A DNA stretch of 64,000 bases, taken from Cellulophaga tyrosinoxydans (GTDB taxonomy: Bacteria > Bacteroidota > Bacteroidia > Flavobacteriales > Flavobacteriaceae). The notes under the pieces were generated by a model. It was not told where the DNA came from. It did not search any database and saw only the letters and a program-made list of their open reading frames with translations. The stretch covers positions 860,775-924,774 of the forward strand of contig NZ_FWXO01000001.1 in assembly GCF_900176415.1 (NCBI RefSeq), read 5' to 3'. Each line of letters begins with the position of its first letter. Position 1 is the stretch's first letter. The position numbers and the translations under genes are program-made. Positions 25,586 through 34,750 of this stretch are shown in pieces.

Positions 25586-26266
25586 TTACTTTATTGCCTC
25601 GCTAGCAGGCGCAACAACCTCATAAGCTAAGGCTGAAAAAATAAAACCTTTCAATTGCATTTTTTCAATGGCGTCTTTTAAATTTTCTGATACTATTTTG
25701 CTACCATCAATACCAATAGAAAAATCATAAGTATCTTGTAATACTAATTTTTTCCATTCAATTTTTTTCTTTGTTTTTTTCCAAATATCATCATCGTATG
25801 CATCATATTCATCTGCATTTTTTAAACCAGTTACTCTTTCCCCGTCTAAATAATATTCGCTTTTTTTATAGTTATAATTTTCTAACGGATTTATAGGAAA
25901 TTGGAATATCCAATACACTAATTTTTTTCCTTTGTACAAAAGTCTAGTTTCATAAAAATGATAAGATGGTGCTATGCTAAAATTTTCTAACAGTAATTTA
26001 AAATCATTAGAAATGTACCAATAACCGCCCCTTGGATAAACACCAATACCACCATGCACATCTTGTAGTCTCCATTCCCATTCATTTTCTGGGCCATAAC
26101 TTTGTAAATGAAAATGATCAAAAATTGGGGTGTTTAAAAGTATTTCTCTCTTGCCAATTTTATCAAAATACATTTTGCCGTTAGGGACATACTGGCCGTT
26201 GGCATGACCTAGAACCTGATCTTGTTCTGGAAATCTTCTTTCCATTTCTAATTTATAATACTTCAT
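25586..26266 (-). CDS. Putative immunity-type protein (Imm11/DUF1629- or Imm43-like)
   Basis: A 226-residue soluble protein starting MKYYKLEMERRFPEQD. The overall plan (short YYxL start, Trp-rich central strands PRGGYWYISNDFKLLLENF, a DGERV turn, and the C-terminal block SKIVSENLKDAIEKMQLKGFIFS) resembles the immunity proteins grouped as Imm11/DUF1629 or Imm43, in which the final helix-strand VSExLKxAIExxxLxGFxF is the most conserved part. This is recognition by eye and not certain. No toxin gene is adjacent: the RAYT relic starts immediately downstream. It looks like an orphan immunity gene kept in an accessory spot. Confidence 0.55.
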   Translation of the reverse strand: MKYYKLEMERRFPEQDQVLGHANGQYVPNGKMYFDKIGKREILLNTPIFDHFHLQSYGPENEWEWRLQDVHGGIGVYPRGGYWYISNDFKLLLENFSIAPSYHFYETRLLYKGKKLVYWIFQFPINPLENYNYKKSEYYLDGERVTGLKNADEYDAYDDDIWKKTKKKIEWKKLVLQDTYDFSIGIDGSKIVSENLKDAIEKMQLKGFIFSALAYEVVAPASEAIK

Positions 26267-26289
26267 GATTTAAAGATCTAGAATAGTAT

Positions 26290-26315
26290 CACGAGCGTGA
26301 AGCTTGCGCTAGAGG
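26290..26315 (+). repeat. Third, degenerate copy of the island repeat
   Basis: CACGAGCGTGAAGCTTGCGC and the following 6 bases match copy A/B at 23 of 26 positions. It lies between the immunity-like gene and the next small gene. Confidence 0.65.
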
Positions 26316-26321
26316 GGGGTT

Positions 26322-26666
26322 CTATGAATTATTCTTTTTACGCTTGTTTTCAATATCTATAGAATGACGCTCTTGCTCCAAAATGTTGCCTCTAAAACTA
26401 GTTGTATCATTGTAACTTTTTTTTAGTTTTCGTTTTTCATCTTCTTGTTCTTCTAGAGTTAATGAATTCCATCGTATTTTTTCTTGTTCTTCTTGAATTT
26501 CACAAATTCTATTATTTATCAAAATATTTTGCTTATCTGTTAATAAATTCAGAGTGATTTCTCTCCATTCATCAGAAATAATATTTTGCATAGCCATATT
26601 GGCTAAGATGTTTATATTTTCTAATGTCATTTCTATTGGAAACTCCTCTGGTTTTATAATTTTCAT
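26322..26666 (-). CDS. Hypothetical 114-residue charged protein
   Basis: From the ATG at 26666 the product begins MKIIKPEEFPIEMTLENINI; a longer frame back to 26744 is rejected because its first 26 codons lie in sequence that reads better in another frame. It is strongly charged and helical (CEIQEEQEKIRWNSLTLEEQEDEKRK), with a coiled-coil-like middle and a Lys-rich end (KRKKNNS). No family recognised, no signal peptide. Separated from the immunity-like gene by 55 bases containing a repeat copy. It may belong to the same accessory assemblage. Confidence 0.5.
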   Translation of the reverse strand: MKIIKPEEFPIEMTLENINILANMAMQNIISDEWREITLNLLTDKQNILINNRICEIQEEQEKIRWNSLTLEEQEDEKRKLKKSYNDTTSFRGNILEQERHSIDIENKRKKNNS

Positions 26667-27035
26667 AATTTTTAGTTTAATGGAGTCCCCAATTACTCTA
26701 AATCTACATAATACCAATTTCCCGCCGCTCCTAAAAATCTCCAAAATTTCAATCTACATTTTACAAACGCTCTAATACCTTTCGTTGTTATAAATGAATT
26801 AGGTTTTAATATAATTACAACTTCTTTGTAAGAAGTATTGAATTGTAAGAAAATAAATTTAGGCTAAAAAAGTGTAAAAAGACCGCCATAAGGAATATCT
26901 ATATATAAATCTTTAACAATTGACAATCGCTATCAAAATAGCCTTTCTAAAACACCCCTATTTTAAAGGTTCTAAAAACAAACAACAACTTATAAGTCTT
27001 GCGCCGTAAAGTGCTCTTAAAACTGCCTAAAACGA
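26667..27035. other. Gene-free gap at the right edge of the accessory island
   Basis: No complete gene is visible. A minus-strand frame without a start runs from about 26857 to a stop at 26693 and ends FLGAAGNWYYVDLE, which looks coding-like and may be the tail of a lost gene. ACACCCCTATT at 26952-26962 is the reverse complement of the GGGGTGT motif seen twice in the island. The rest is plain AT-rich DNA. Confidence 0.4.
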
Positions 27036-27863
27036 TTATTTAGCCTTTTTTAAGACGTAGATAAGTGATGAATACTCTTTGGTTCGCCAAGCTTTTAGAT
27101 TGGAGCGTAATCCAATACAAAATGCAGCAATAAAGTTTTGTTTTCCTGTTTTATATTTTTCGGATAATAACGAAACATAAAATGCATCAAAAACCAATGG
27201 GTAGGTTTTTAGCAATTGCATATTTTCTTTTTGAAATAATTTTGAAATAGCTGTTTTAGAAAAATGCCAAAGATGTCTTGGTACATCAAAAGCTGCCCAG
27301 AAATTTTTATAGTGCAGCGCATCAAAAGATTTAAAATTGGGAACGGCAATTATTATTATTCCATCTTCGGATAGTAAATTTGATAGTCTAGTTACTTGGT
27401 CGGTTAAATTGGGCATGTGTTCTAAAACATGCCACAAGGTAATGACATCAAATTTTTGGTTAGCGAAATCTTCTAGTGTAGTTTTTAATTCTAGTCCTTT
27501 TTCGGAAGCTTTAGCATTGGCCTTTGAATTGGGCTCCACGCCATGCACACTCCATCCGTTTTCTTTTGCTACTACTAAAAAGTCTCCGGTACCAGCACCA
27601 ACATCTAAAAGCTTTTTTCCGCTGCTGTGCTTCTGAACTATTTTAAGTTTGTTCTTAAGGTTTATCTTTTTTACACCTTGGTAAATTTTATCTACAAAAG
27701 ATTCGCTAGCATCGGTATGCGAAATATACGCTGCACTATCGTAATACGGATTTAAATTTTCGGGCTGTGGTTGTGTCACCAACATGTCTAAATTATCATC
27801 TAGATGCAATTCAAAATTTTCCTTACTTACAGAATGGTCTTTAGTCTTTAAATAAAATTTCAT
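27036..27863 (-). CDS. Class I SAM-dependent methyltransferase
   Basis: A 275-residue cytoplasmic methyltransferase. Motif I LLDVGAGTGDFLVVAKE and the post-motif ITLWHVLEHMPN are clear, followed by a GIIIIAVPNF strand; the first ~65 residues form an N-terminal extension (KTKDHSVSKENFELHLDD) typical of a flavobacterial group. Substrate unknown; the HVLEHM type often acts on small molecules or lipids. The start codon is inside the upstream lipoprotein gene (23-base overlap), so the two are translated together, downstream of the mnmG group. Confidence 0.88.
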   Translation of the reverse strand: MKFYLKTKDHSVSKENFELHLDDNLDMLVTQPQPENLNPYYDSAAYISHTDASESFVDKIYQGVKKINLKNKLKIVQKHSSGKKLLDVGAGTGDFLVVAKENGWSVHGVEPNSKANAKASEKGLELKTTLEDFANQKFDVITLWHVLEHMPNLTDQVTRLSNLLSEDGIIIIAVPNFKSFDALHYKNFWAAFDVPRHLWHFSKTAISKLFQKENMQLLKTYPLVFDAFYVSLLSEKYKTGKQNFIAAFCIGLRSNLKAWRTKEYSSLIYVLKKAK

Positions 27864-28401
27864 TGTAATTATGCGTAGCTAAATATTCTTTTTTAAGTTG
27901 ACGAAGATACTCTAAAACCACATCACGAGAAAGTGAATTTTCTGCTAGACAATCTTTTTCAGCATCGCTATACACTTCTACAGCGATATAATAATTTCCG
28001 TTACGATAGGTCTTAGAATCGGTATTAAAAATTTCGGATGGTTCATCTCCTATTTGTAACATTTTATTTCCAACAGCTGCCAAAATTGGACCTGCTATAT
28101 TGATCCCTTTGTCTACAATTTCTACTTCATAAAAAGAGAAAAAATATTGTTTATCTAAAATTGTAAAAGGGACATTATCATACACATCAATATGATCTAA
28201 TTGAAACTTAGTGTTTACGTAATTATAAAATTCCTGAGCTTCTTTTGAATCCTCAAAAATAAACATTTGTCTTTTTGGTAAACTACGTTTAAATTTTTTA
28301 CCCTTAGTAATTTTGTAATCTTCTATGTTTGGAGCAATACGTAATGGAATACACGATTGAACTACTATTGCTAAAATAACTACAAGTAATTGTTTTTTCA
28401 T
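27841..28401 (-). CDS. Hypothetical lipoprotein
   Basis: A 186-residue product with a signal peptide and lipobox-like end (IVVQSC, Cys17), then a mixed alpha/beta body (FTILDKQYFFSFYEVEIVDKG; YIAVEVYSDAEKDCL). No family name can be given. It overlaps the methyltransferase gene by 23 bases and lies 137 bases downstream of the small membrane-protein gene, a gap that contains the first parS site. Confidence 0.75.
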   Translation of the reverse strand: MKKQLLVVILAIVVQSCIPLRIAPNIEDYKITKGKKFKRSLPKRQMFIFEDSKEAQEFYNYVNTKFQLDHIDVYDNVPFTILDKQYFFSFYEVEIVDKGINIAGPILAAVGNKMLQIGDEPSEIFNTDSKTYRNGNYYIAVEVYSDAEKDCLAENSLSRDVVLEYLRQLKKEYLATHNYNEILFKD

Positions 28402-28516
28402 AAGAATTAGATAGGTTCGCTAGTACTGATGGCATCAAAAATTGAACCAAATAATCACTTATGATTAAAAACTTGAAACAACAAAATATCTTATTTTCAC
28501 AACAAAAATTTGCAAA

Positions 28517-28532
28517 TGTTCCACGTGGAACA
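28517..28532. promoter_or_regulatory. parS-like centromere site 1
   Basis: The perfect 16-base palindrome TGTTCCACGTGGAACA equals the widespread chromosomal parS consensus (TGTTnCACGTGnAACA) bound by ParB/Spo0J. It lies 6 bases after the stop of the 155-residue gene, in an intergenic gap. A second identical copy is at 30887-30902. Confidence 0.85.
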
Positions 28533-28538
28533 TTTTGA

Positions 28539-29006
28539 TTACCTATCCAATAATTCCACCTCTAGAAGTGCTGACAATTCTTTTGCTTTGCTCAAAGCCT
28601 CCTCCATACGAGTAGATTTAAACAGTGTAAAATGTTTATTTCCCTTAAAAAAGCGTACAGCATAAAAGCCGTACTGTCTACTATTCCCTAAAGCTGATAC
28701 TGGTCCAAATTCGCTATCTTGTTTGTAATGCCCCGAATATATTTTAATATAATCTGGGAATAAGCTATCCAGTTTTGACGACCAAACCACTATGCCAAAC
28801 AACTTTAATAAGCGTTTGTTTTTATAGGCTTTATTAAATTCAAAACTTACTTGATAGCCTAAAAGAATAAACGAAATTAAAAACATTACCACTATTTGGC
28901 TTGTAGGTGGCTGGTATTGCACCATCATCCAAATGGTTAATATGAAAAGAAAAGCCCCTAAAATTTTTACAGTTAGGGGCTTGATTTGTTTACATACTAC
29001 TTTCAT
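28539..29006 (-). CDS. Hypothetical two-helix membrane protein
   Basis: A 155-residue protein with two adjacent membrane helices (about 13-30 and 36-54) and a cytoplasmic C-terminal domain of roughly 90 residues (DYIKIYSGHYKQDSEFGPV, FFKGNKHFTLFKS, MEEALSKAKELSALLEVELL). The C-terminal part looks like a PH-like or small beta domain; no family identified. The start is 2 bases after the mnmG stop, so it is translated in the same message. Its stop is 6 bases from parS site 1. Confidence 0.75.
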   Translation of the reverse strand: MKVVCKQIKPLTVKILGAFLFILTIWMMVQYQPPTSQIVVMFLISFILLGYQVSFEFNKAYKNKRLLKLFGIVVWSSKLDSLFPDYIKIYSGHYKQDSEFGPVSALGNSRQYGFYAVRFFKGNKHFTLFKSTRMEEALSKAKELSALLEVELLDR

Positions 29007-29008
29007 AA

Positions 29009-30877
29009 TTATCTTCCCAAAAATACTAAAAGTACACTTATATCGCTTGGTGAAACACCGCTAATTCGTGATGCCTGCGATATAGTCACTGGTTGTATAT
29101 TTGTTAGTTTTTGTCTTGCCTCTGTAGACAAAGATTTCAACTTTGTATAATCAAAGCCAGCTGGTATTTTTACATTTTCTAAACGATGTAATTTATCTGC
29201 GTTGTTCTTTTCTTTAGCAATATAACCAGAATACTTTACTTGTACTTCTGCCTGTTCTAATACCTCTCTATCGATATCATTTTCTTCCACAAAATTAGCC
29301 ACAGCATCTAAAGTCAACATATGATCCATCGTAACATTTGGACGAGAAAAAGACTTAAACATTTTATCCGATTGTGAAACCAAAGCAGAGTTTACACTCT
29401 CCAAAATAGGATTTATTTGATCTGGTAAGACACTTGTATCCTTAAAAAACTGGACAAATTTTTCTGATTTTTCCAACTTCTCCTCCATTCTTTTTAAGCG
29501 ATCCTCTTTAGCTAAACCAATCTCGAAACCCTTAGGTGTTAGTCTTAAATCCGCATTATCTTGTCGTAATAAGGTTCTATATTCTGCTCTAGAAGTAAAC
29601 ATTCGATAAGGCTCTTCTGTACCTTTGGTAATTAAATCATCGATTAAAACACCAATATATGCTTCATCTCTTTGAAGGATAAAATCTTCTTTTTCATTAA
29701 TTTTTAAATGTGCATTTATGCCTGCCATTAATCCCTGCGAAGCTGCTTCTTCATAACCTGTTGTACCATTAATCTGCCCAGCGAAATACAAATTAGAAAC
29801 CAACTTAGTTTCTAATGTATGCTTTAATTGTGTTGGGGGAAAGTAATCATACTCGATAGCATAACCAGGTCTAAAGAATTTTACATTTTCAAAACCTACT
29901 ACAGATCGCAACGCTTTAAACTGAACATCTTCTGGCAATGAAGTTGAAAAGCCATTTACATAAACCTCCACAGTGTCCCAACCTTCTGGTTCTACAAACA
30001 ATTGATGACTGTTTTTATCTGCAAATCGATTGATTTTATCCTCAATAGATGGACAATATCTTGGGCCTAGACTTTTAATTCTTCCATTAAACATTGGTGA
30101 CCTATCAAATCCTTCACGCAACAAATCATGTACTAATTCGCTCGTATGTGTCATATGACAATCACGTTGATGCGCTAGAACCTTTGTGGGCGAATAACTA
30201 AATTTCTCTGGAATAGCATCACCAGGTTGTGGTATCATTTTAGAATAATCCAATGATCTACCGTCTACCCTTGGCGGGGTTCCTGTTTTCATTCTTCCCG
30301 ATTCGAATCCAAAAGTTAGGAGTTGTTCTGTAATACCCGTTGCTGCTTTTTCGCCAGCACGGCCGCCACCAAATTGTTTATCTCCTATATGAATCAATCC
30401 ATTCAAAAAAGTACCATTAGTTAATACTACCGACTTGGAACGTATATCAATCCCAAGTGAAGTTGTAACTCCAACAGCTCTATTGTTTTCTACTAAAAGC
30501 CCAGAAACCATCTCTTGATAGAAATCTACATTCGGCGTATCTTCCAATGCTAAACGCCATTCTTCAGCAAAACGCATTCGATCGTTTTGTGTTCTTGGGC
30601 TCCACATAGCAGGACCCTTAGACTTGTTTAACATCTTGAATTGTATAGCAGATTTATCTGAAATAATACCACTATACCCGCCTAAAGCATCAATTTCACG
30701 AACTATTTGTCCTTTGGCAATTCCTCCCATTGCAGGATTACAGGACATTTGTCCAATAGTCTGCAAGTTCATCGTTACCAACAACACTTTAGATCCCATA
30801 TTTGCGGCAGCAGCAGCAGCCTCGCATCCTGCATGACCTGCGCCTACTACAATAACATCATACTCTTTATCAAACAT
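29009..30877 (-). CDS. mnmG: tRNA uridine-5-carboxymethylaminomethyl(34) synthesis enzyme MnmG (GidA)
   Basis: FAD-dependent enzyme that, with MnmE, modifies the wobble uridine of several tRNAs. The 622-residue product has the dinucleotide fold VVGAGHAGCEAA near the N-terminus, the conserved SCNPAMGGIAKGQIVREIDALGG region (Cys in SCNP), GTFLNGLIHIG, and the RAEYRTLLRQDNAD block; the C-terminal helical domain is complete (SVLLVFLGR end). mnmG is very often near the chromosome origin and close to parS; here a perfect parS copy lies 10 bases upstream of its start. It follows ybeY by 5 bases. Confidence 0.97.
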   Translation of the reverse strand: MFDKEYDVIVVGAGHAGCEAAAAAANMGSKVLLVTMNLQTIGQMSCNPAMGGIAKGQIVREIDALGGYSGIISDKSAIQFKMLNKSKGPAMWSPRTQNDRMRFAEEWRLALEDTPNVDFYQEMVSGLLVENNRAVGVTTSLGIDIRSKSVVLTNGTFLNGLIHIGDKQFGGGRAGEKAATGITEQLLTFGFESGRMKTGTPPRVDGRSLDYSKMIPQPGDAIPEKFSYSPTKVLAHQRDCHMTHTSELVHDLLREGFDRSPMFNGRIKSLGPRYCPSIEDKINRFADKNSHQLFVEPEGWDTVEVYVNGFSTSLPEDVQFKALRSVVGFENVKFFRPGYAIEYDYFPPTQLKHTLETKLVSNLYFAGQINGTTGYEEAASQGLMAGINAHLKINEKEDFILQRDEAYIGVLIDDLITKGTEEPYRMFTSRAEYRTLLRQDNADLRLTPKGFEIGLAKEDRLKRMEEKLEKSEKFVQFFKDTSVLPDQINPILESVNSALVSQSDKMFKSFSRPNVTMDHMLTLDAVANFVEENDIDREVLEQAEVQVKYSGYIAKEKNNADKLHRLENVKIPAGFDYTKLKSLSTEARQKLTNIQPVTISQASRISGVSPSDISVLLVFLGR

Positions 30878-30882
30878 AATTT

Positions 30883-31302
30883 CTAATGTTCCACGTGGAA
30901 CAATTTAATTTTCTCGTTTTCCTTTTCTCGCATTACACGCGCTTCTTGGTCGTTTTTATCTTTATACCCTAACAGGTGCAATACACCATGCGCCATTACT
31001 CTATGTAATTCCTCTTCAAAACTAACACTGTATTCTTGCGCATTATCCTTAACTCGCTCTACTGAAACAAATATATCACCAGAGATAGTATTACCATCAC
31101 AATAATCAAAAGTGATAATATCTGTATAGGTATCATGATTTAAATACTGCTGATTAATACCCAACAAGTATTCGTCATCACAAAATATGTAATTTAAATC
31201 TCCCTCCAATTTAGATTCAGATGTAATAACTCTACTTAACCAATCGGAATAATAGTTTATATCTGACAATTCAAAATCTACTTCGTAATTAAAATCAATC
31301 AT
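30883..31302 (-). CDS. ybeY: Endoribonuclease YbeY (rRNA maturation factor)
   Basis: Single-strand RNase needed for 16S rRNA 3'-end maturation. The preferred start at 31302 (MIDFNYEVDFELSD) gives 139 residues; an ATG 9 bases earlier gives 142. The active-site block is HGVLHLLGYKDKND: the first two His ligands are present but the third, normally a DH pair after the second Gly, is replaced by Lys. This substitution is usual in Bacteroidota YbeY as far as I know. It overlaps the DUF4175 gene by 8 bases and is followed by mnmG after 5 bases. The C-terminus (LFHVEH) is encoded by a parS site. Confidence 0.9.
   Translation of the reverse strand: MIDFNYEVDFELSDINYYSDWLSRVITSESKLEGDLNYIFCDDEYLLGINQQYLNHDTYTDIITFDYCDGNTISGDIFVSVERVKDNAQEYSVSFEEELHRVMAHGVLHLLGYKDKNDQEARVMREKENEKIKLFHVEH
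30887..30902. promoter_or_regulatory. parS-like centromere site 2, inside the end of ybeY
   Basis: Second perfect TGTTCCACGTGGAACA. It lies between mnmG and ybeY and overlaps the last codons of ybeY, which read Leu-Phe-His-Val-Glu-His-stop, so the site is protein-coding and palindromic at once. Distance to site 1 is 2370 bases. Confidence 0.85.
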
Positions 31303-34300
31303 TTTGCTCAAAATACTTTTTAATTCTTCCTTGGTAATTTTGGCGCAAAGGTAATACTTGTCTATTTAAAATTTCATTCTCATTCCTGTAATTCTCAAAT
31401 ACATCAGGTCGACTCAATATTGGATTTACAAATTGATTTTTATTACTGTTGCTTTCTCTTTCATTTTTCTTTCCTTGCTTCATAGCAGCGCCTTCCAATT
31501 TCAGTAATTGATATTGAATGATAGTCGCCTTATCTATAGTACTTCTAGTCACTCCATTTTCCAATAAATTATTCAGAAAATCCTCCATCTGCCTAATTAA
31601 CTTCTCTCCTAATCTACGGTCATCAGTATTGATCATATTCTGTAATTGTTCCTCTAGCTTACTCTTAAGCATTTCTTGCTCTTTATAAATCTGATATATT
31701 TCTTTTAAGCCTTCTTCAGATAAGCCATAATTACCGTTTCCGTTTGCGCCTTGTCCATTCTCTCCATTACCTTTACTTCCTTTTGAACCTTTTCCATCCT
31801 TTCCCTTTTGCCCTTCATTGCCTTGAGAACCTGTTCCCTTTCCTTTCTCTCCTGACTTACCACCTTCACCATTAGTACCATCTTTACCCGAAGTGCCATC
31901 AGACCCCTTTTGACCTTCCTTCCCTTCATTTCCGTCTGAACCTTTTTCGCCGGATTTGCCTTCACCTTCTTTTCCTGCGTCGCCAAGTTTTTTATTCAAT
32001 TCGCCTTGCCCCTTAATAATATCTGGTAATTGAAAATCCTCACCAGAGCCTTTGCCTTTACCAGACATCATGTTTTGTTGCATATTCTCTAGAATACTAG
32101 CCAACATATCCGAAAGCGTATTTCCAGAATTCAAAACATATTTTTGGTAACTTATCCCTTGATAATTATTAGACTCTGTTATGTTTTCTATTGCATTATC
32201 CAGATTATAATAAATATCTGTAACCTCTTTGTTGATGCTTTCGCTGATTTCAGGTATTCTTAATGATAAAGCAAATAAACTATCATCTACGTGCTCAAAG
32301 AGCGATTTTAATTCTTGTTGTTTTACTATAATTCTAGATTGATTCTTAAACACATTTTGTTCTTGATTTAATTGATCAATCAGCGCTTCTTGCTTAAAAG
32401 TAAATGTGACTAAATTATCTAAAATTTGGCGGAGTACTTCAGCATCTTCAGTAGCATTAGATCCACCTGCACCTGAAGATGATTGCTCTAATTTATTTGC
32501 TAATTCTTTCATTTTATCGGCTGCCGATTTTTGTTTTTTATCTGCCTCTTTAATGTCCGACTTTTCTAAGGATGCACTAGCCGCCTTTTGGTCTTCTTTT
32601 ACACCATTAGTATCTGTATTTTTAACATCAATGGAAATTGGCTTTTTTAAAGCACCATTATCCTTTAATAATTCCTCTAATTTTTCAGCCAGCTTATTAA
32701 ATTCAGTATTTAACTTTTTTTGATCCTCTTTTTGACTTTCACCAGCGGTTGTGTTTTTTGCTAGCTCATCCTGTTTTTTTGATAAACCTTCCAATTCCTT
32801 AGCTAATTGCGAGGCCATTTCGGTAACATAATATCGCTTGGTTAATTCTAACAATTGCTCCAAATTACGTTGTCCATTCTTTTGGCTTTTTGCCAAATCT
32901 TCTAACCGTTTTGTTAGTTCCTCCTTTTCTAATTTATCAGCAACCTTTTTAAGTTCTTCTAATAACTGATTGTTCTTTTTAGCTTGTAGCTCTTGACGTT
33001 CCAATCTTTCTTGAAGTAGTTTGTTCAATTCGTCATCTTTCTCCATGTTCTTCAAATTCTCTTTTAACTGATTTGAAAACTTCTGCATCTGATTTTCTTG
33101 AACCTTTTGTTTGTCTAAAATGGCATTTAACTTAGATTTATCATTATAATTTAAGGCGTTTTTTTCCTTTTGATCATTAGACAATTCCTCTAAGGTCTTA
33201 ATCTGTTCTTTTTGATTGTTTACCGATTTATCAATATTAGAAATAATAGCATTTTGACTTTCTAATTCTTTGTTTTTCAATTGATTATCATCCAAAACAT
33301 AAGAATTATAAACTGCGGAACGAGACTTTTTACTACCATTAACTCCGTCATTATCAGCTACTTCAAAATAAAAACTATAATTCACTCCAGCAACAGTTTT
33401 AATACCTGAAGGAAAGGTGTAATAAAAGCTAGCAACAGTCGTGTTTGGCTGCAATAAAGTCAAAGAATTTTTTTCATCAGGGTTTGTTGTATCATAGTAC
33501 ACCATTTTTACATAAGAAATACCGTAATCATCTGTGAGCTTTCCACTAAAAAAAAGTTGACTCGCAATTAATGAATCTGATTTTTGCTCCATGATTATCT
33601 GAGGAAACTGATCTTTAATTACTTTAAAACTATAATCTACTTTCTCAAAATCGTGAACATGTTCATTTGACGTTGAAATGGAATACTCCAAACTATTGTA
33701 GATTCTTTTTGTTAACCTAAAATTATTTTTGTCGTTTATAAACTTTAAAACTGTATCATAATCTTTATATGCGACAACACTTGTGCTTTCCGTTTTAACC
33801 AACCAATTCACTTTTGTCCCTTCCAACAAAACAGCGTTTCCACCATTCTTAATCACTTCTTGTGGCTTATTGGTATGTTTTGGATACTCCAACGCTAACT
33901 GAAAGTCTAAAATAGCGGGTATTGCCTTTACTGTGGCCTTATAATCATGTGAAGTATATTCATTTGCTTTAAAATAAAAAATAAAAGATTCTTTAGGGCT
34001 ATTTATTTTATATTGATATACTCCATTACTTTCATGCATTAAAAAATCCTCGCCATTAATGTTTACAAAAACATTCTCTGGCTTTATTTCACCAACTGTA
34101 CTAACTGCAATTACCAAAGGTTGGTTTTGCAATACTGATAAATCAGTGCTTATTAACTGAAAAGTAAACGGTGCAGGTTTTTCAAAAGCTAAATCATAAT
34201 TCACTACTCTTTTATAACTCTGAAAAAAAGAACTTAAATCACCTGTAACATATATCAAAGCCATAAGCACAAGTGGAATACCCAGCCATTTAGTATAGGA

Positions 34301-34750
34301 ATACGCCTTTTTGTAATTTACGGCATTAGAAAATTTAAAATTTAATAAAGAACTAGAGCGCTGATTTATACTTGCTAATAATAGTTCTGATTTATCAGTA
34401 TTCGATTCTAATTCGACCAAATTATATAGTTTATCATCAATTTCCGGAAAATGCTTTCCAATAATGTATGATGCTTTTTTATTATCCAATCCATTTTTAA
34501 TTTGATAAAGAAATAATAAAGGAAGAATTATAAATTGATATAGTAGAAGTACCTCTACTACAAATAACACGATTAAAAGAACCAACCTAAAACTGCTATT
34601 TAACCACAGAAAATACTCTACACCTAGCAATACCATAAAAAACAGTAAACCTAGCGCTAAAAACAAGAGTATTCCTTTTATTAATTGTGCTTTATAGTAC
34701 TTTTTAATAAAGGAATTTAAATTGGATTTTATTTGTTCAAATGCTGTCAA
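31295..34750 (-). CDS. DUF4175 family giant membrane protein with collagen-like segment
   Basis: An 1151-residue protein: two to three membrane helices in the first ~190 residues (IKGILLFLALGLLFFMVLL; LVLLIVLFVVEVLLLYQFI; WLGIPLVLMALIYV), a large extracytoplasmic beta-rich region (about 190-470), a long charged coiled coil (about 480-830, rich in K, E, Q, L) and a Gly-rich segment at about 915-1010. The last holds some 20 successive xxG triplets (SDG, NEG, KEG, QKG, SDG, KDG) like bacterial collagen. The C-terminal end (NPILSRPDVFENYRNENEIL) is conserved in the family. Function unknown; envelope integrity roles are suspected. It overlaps ybeY by 8 bases. Confidence 0.85.
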   Translation of the reverse strand: MTAFEQIKSNLNSFIKKYYKAQLIKGILLFLALGLLFFMVLLGVEYFLWLNSSFRLVLLIVLFVVEVLLLYQFIILPLLFLYQIKNGLDNKKASYIIGKHFPEIDDKLYNLVELESNTDKSELLLASINQRSSSLLNFKFSNAVNYKKAYSYTKWLGIPLVLMALIYVTGDLSSFFQSYKRVVNYDLAFEKPAPFTFQLISTDLSVLQNQPLVIAVSTVGEIKPENVFVNINGEDFLMHESNGVYQYKINSPKESFIFYFKANEYTSHDYKATVKAIPAILDFQLALEYPKHTNKPQEVIKNGGNAVLLEGTKVNWLVKTESTSVVAYKDYDTVLKFINDKNNFRLTKRIYNSLEYSISTSNEHVHDFEKVDYSFKVIKDQFPQIIMEQKSDSLIASQLFFSGKLTDDYGISYVKMVYYDTTNPDEKNSLTLLQPNTTVASFYYTFPSGIKTVAGVNYSFYFEVADNDGVNGSKKSRSAVYNSYVLDDNQLKNKELESQNAIISNIDKSVNNQKEQIKTLEELSNDQKEKNALNYNDKSKLNAILDKQKVQENQMQKFSNQLKENLKNMEKDDELNKLLQERLERQELQAKKNNQLLEELKKVADKLEKEELTKRLEDLAKSQKNGQRNLEQLLELTKRYYVTEMASQLAKELEGLSKKQDELAKNTTAGESQKEDQKKLNTEFNKLAEKLEELLKDNGALKKPISIDVKNTDTNGVKEDQKAASASLEKSDIKEADKKQKSAADKMKELANKLEQSSSGAGGSNATEDAEVLRQILDNLVTFTFKQEALIDQLNQEQNVFKNQSRIIVKQQELKSLFEHVDDSLFALSLRIPEISESINKEVTDIYYNLDNAIENITESNNYQGISYQKYVLNSGNTLSDMLASILENMQQNMMSGKGKGSGEDFQLPDIIKGQGELNKKLGDAGKEGEGKSGEKGSDGNEGKEGQKGSDGTSGKDGTNGEGGKSGEKGKGTGSQGNEGQKGKDGKGSKGSKGNGENGQGANGNGNYGLSEEGLKEIYQIYKEQEMLKSKLEEQLQNMINTDDRRLGEKLIRQMEDFLNNLLENGVTRSTIDKATIIQYQLLKLEGAAMKQGKKNERESNSNKNQFVNPILSRPDVFENYRNENEILNRQVLPLRQNYQGRIKKYFEQND

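Noticed and set aside
26693-26857. Minus-strand frame ending FLGAAGNWYYVDLE
   Set aside because: It looks coding-like and its GAxGxW core resembles the start of the 119-residue protein (LCGAGYWFDSK), but it has no start codon and is too short to call a gene or a repeat family.
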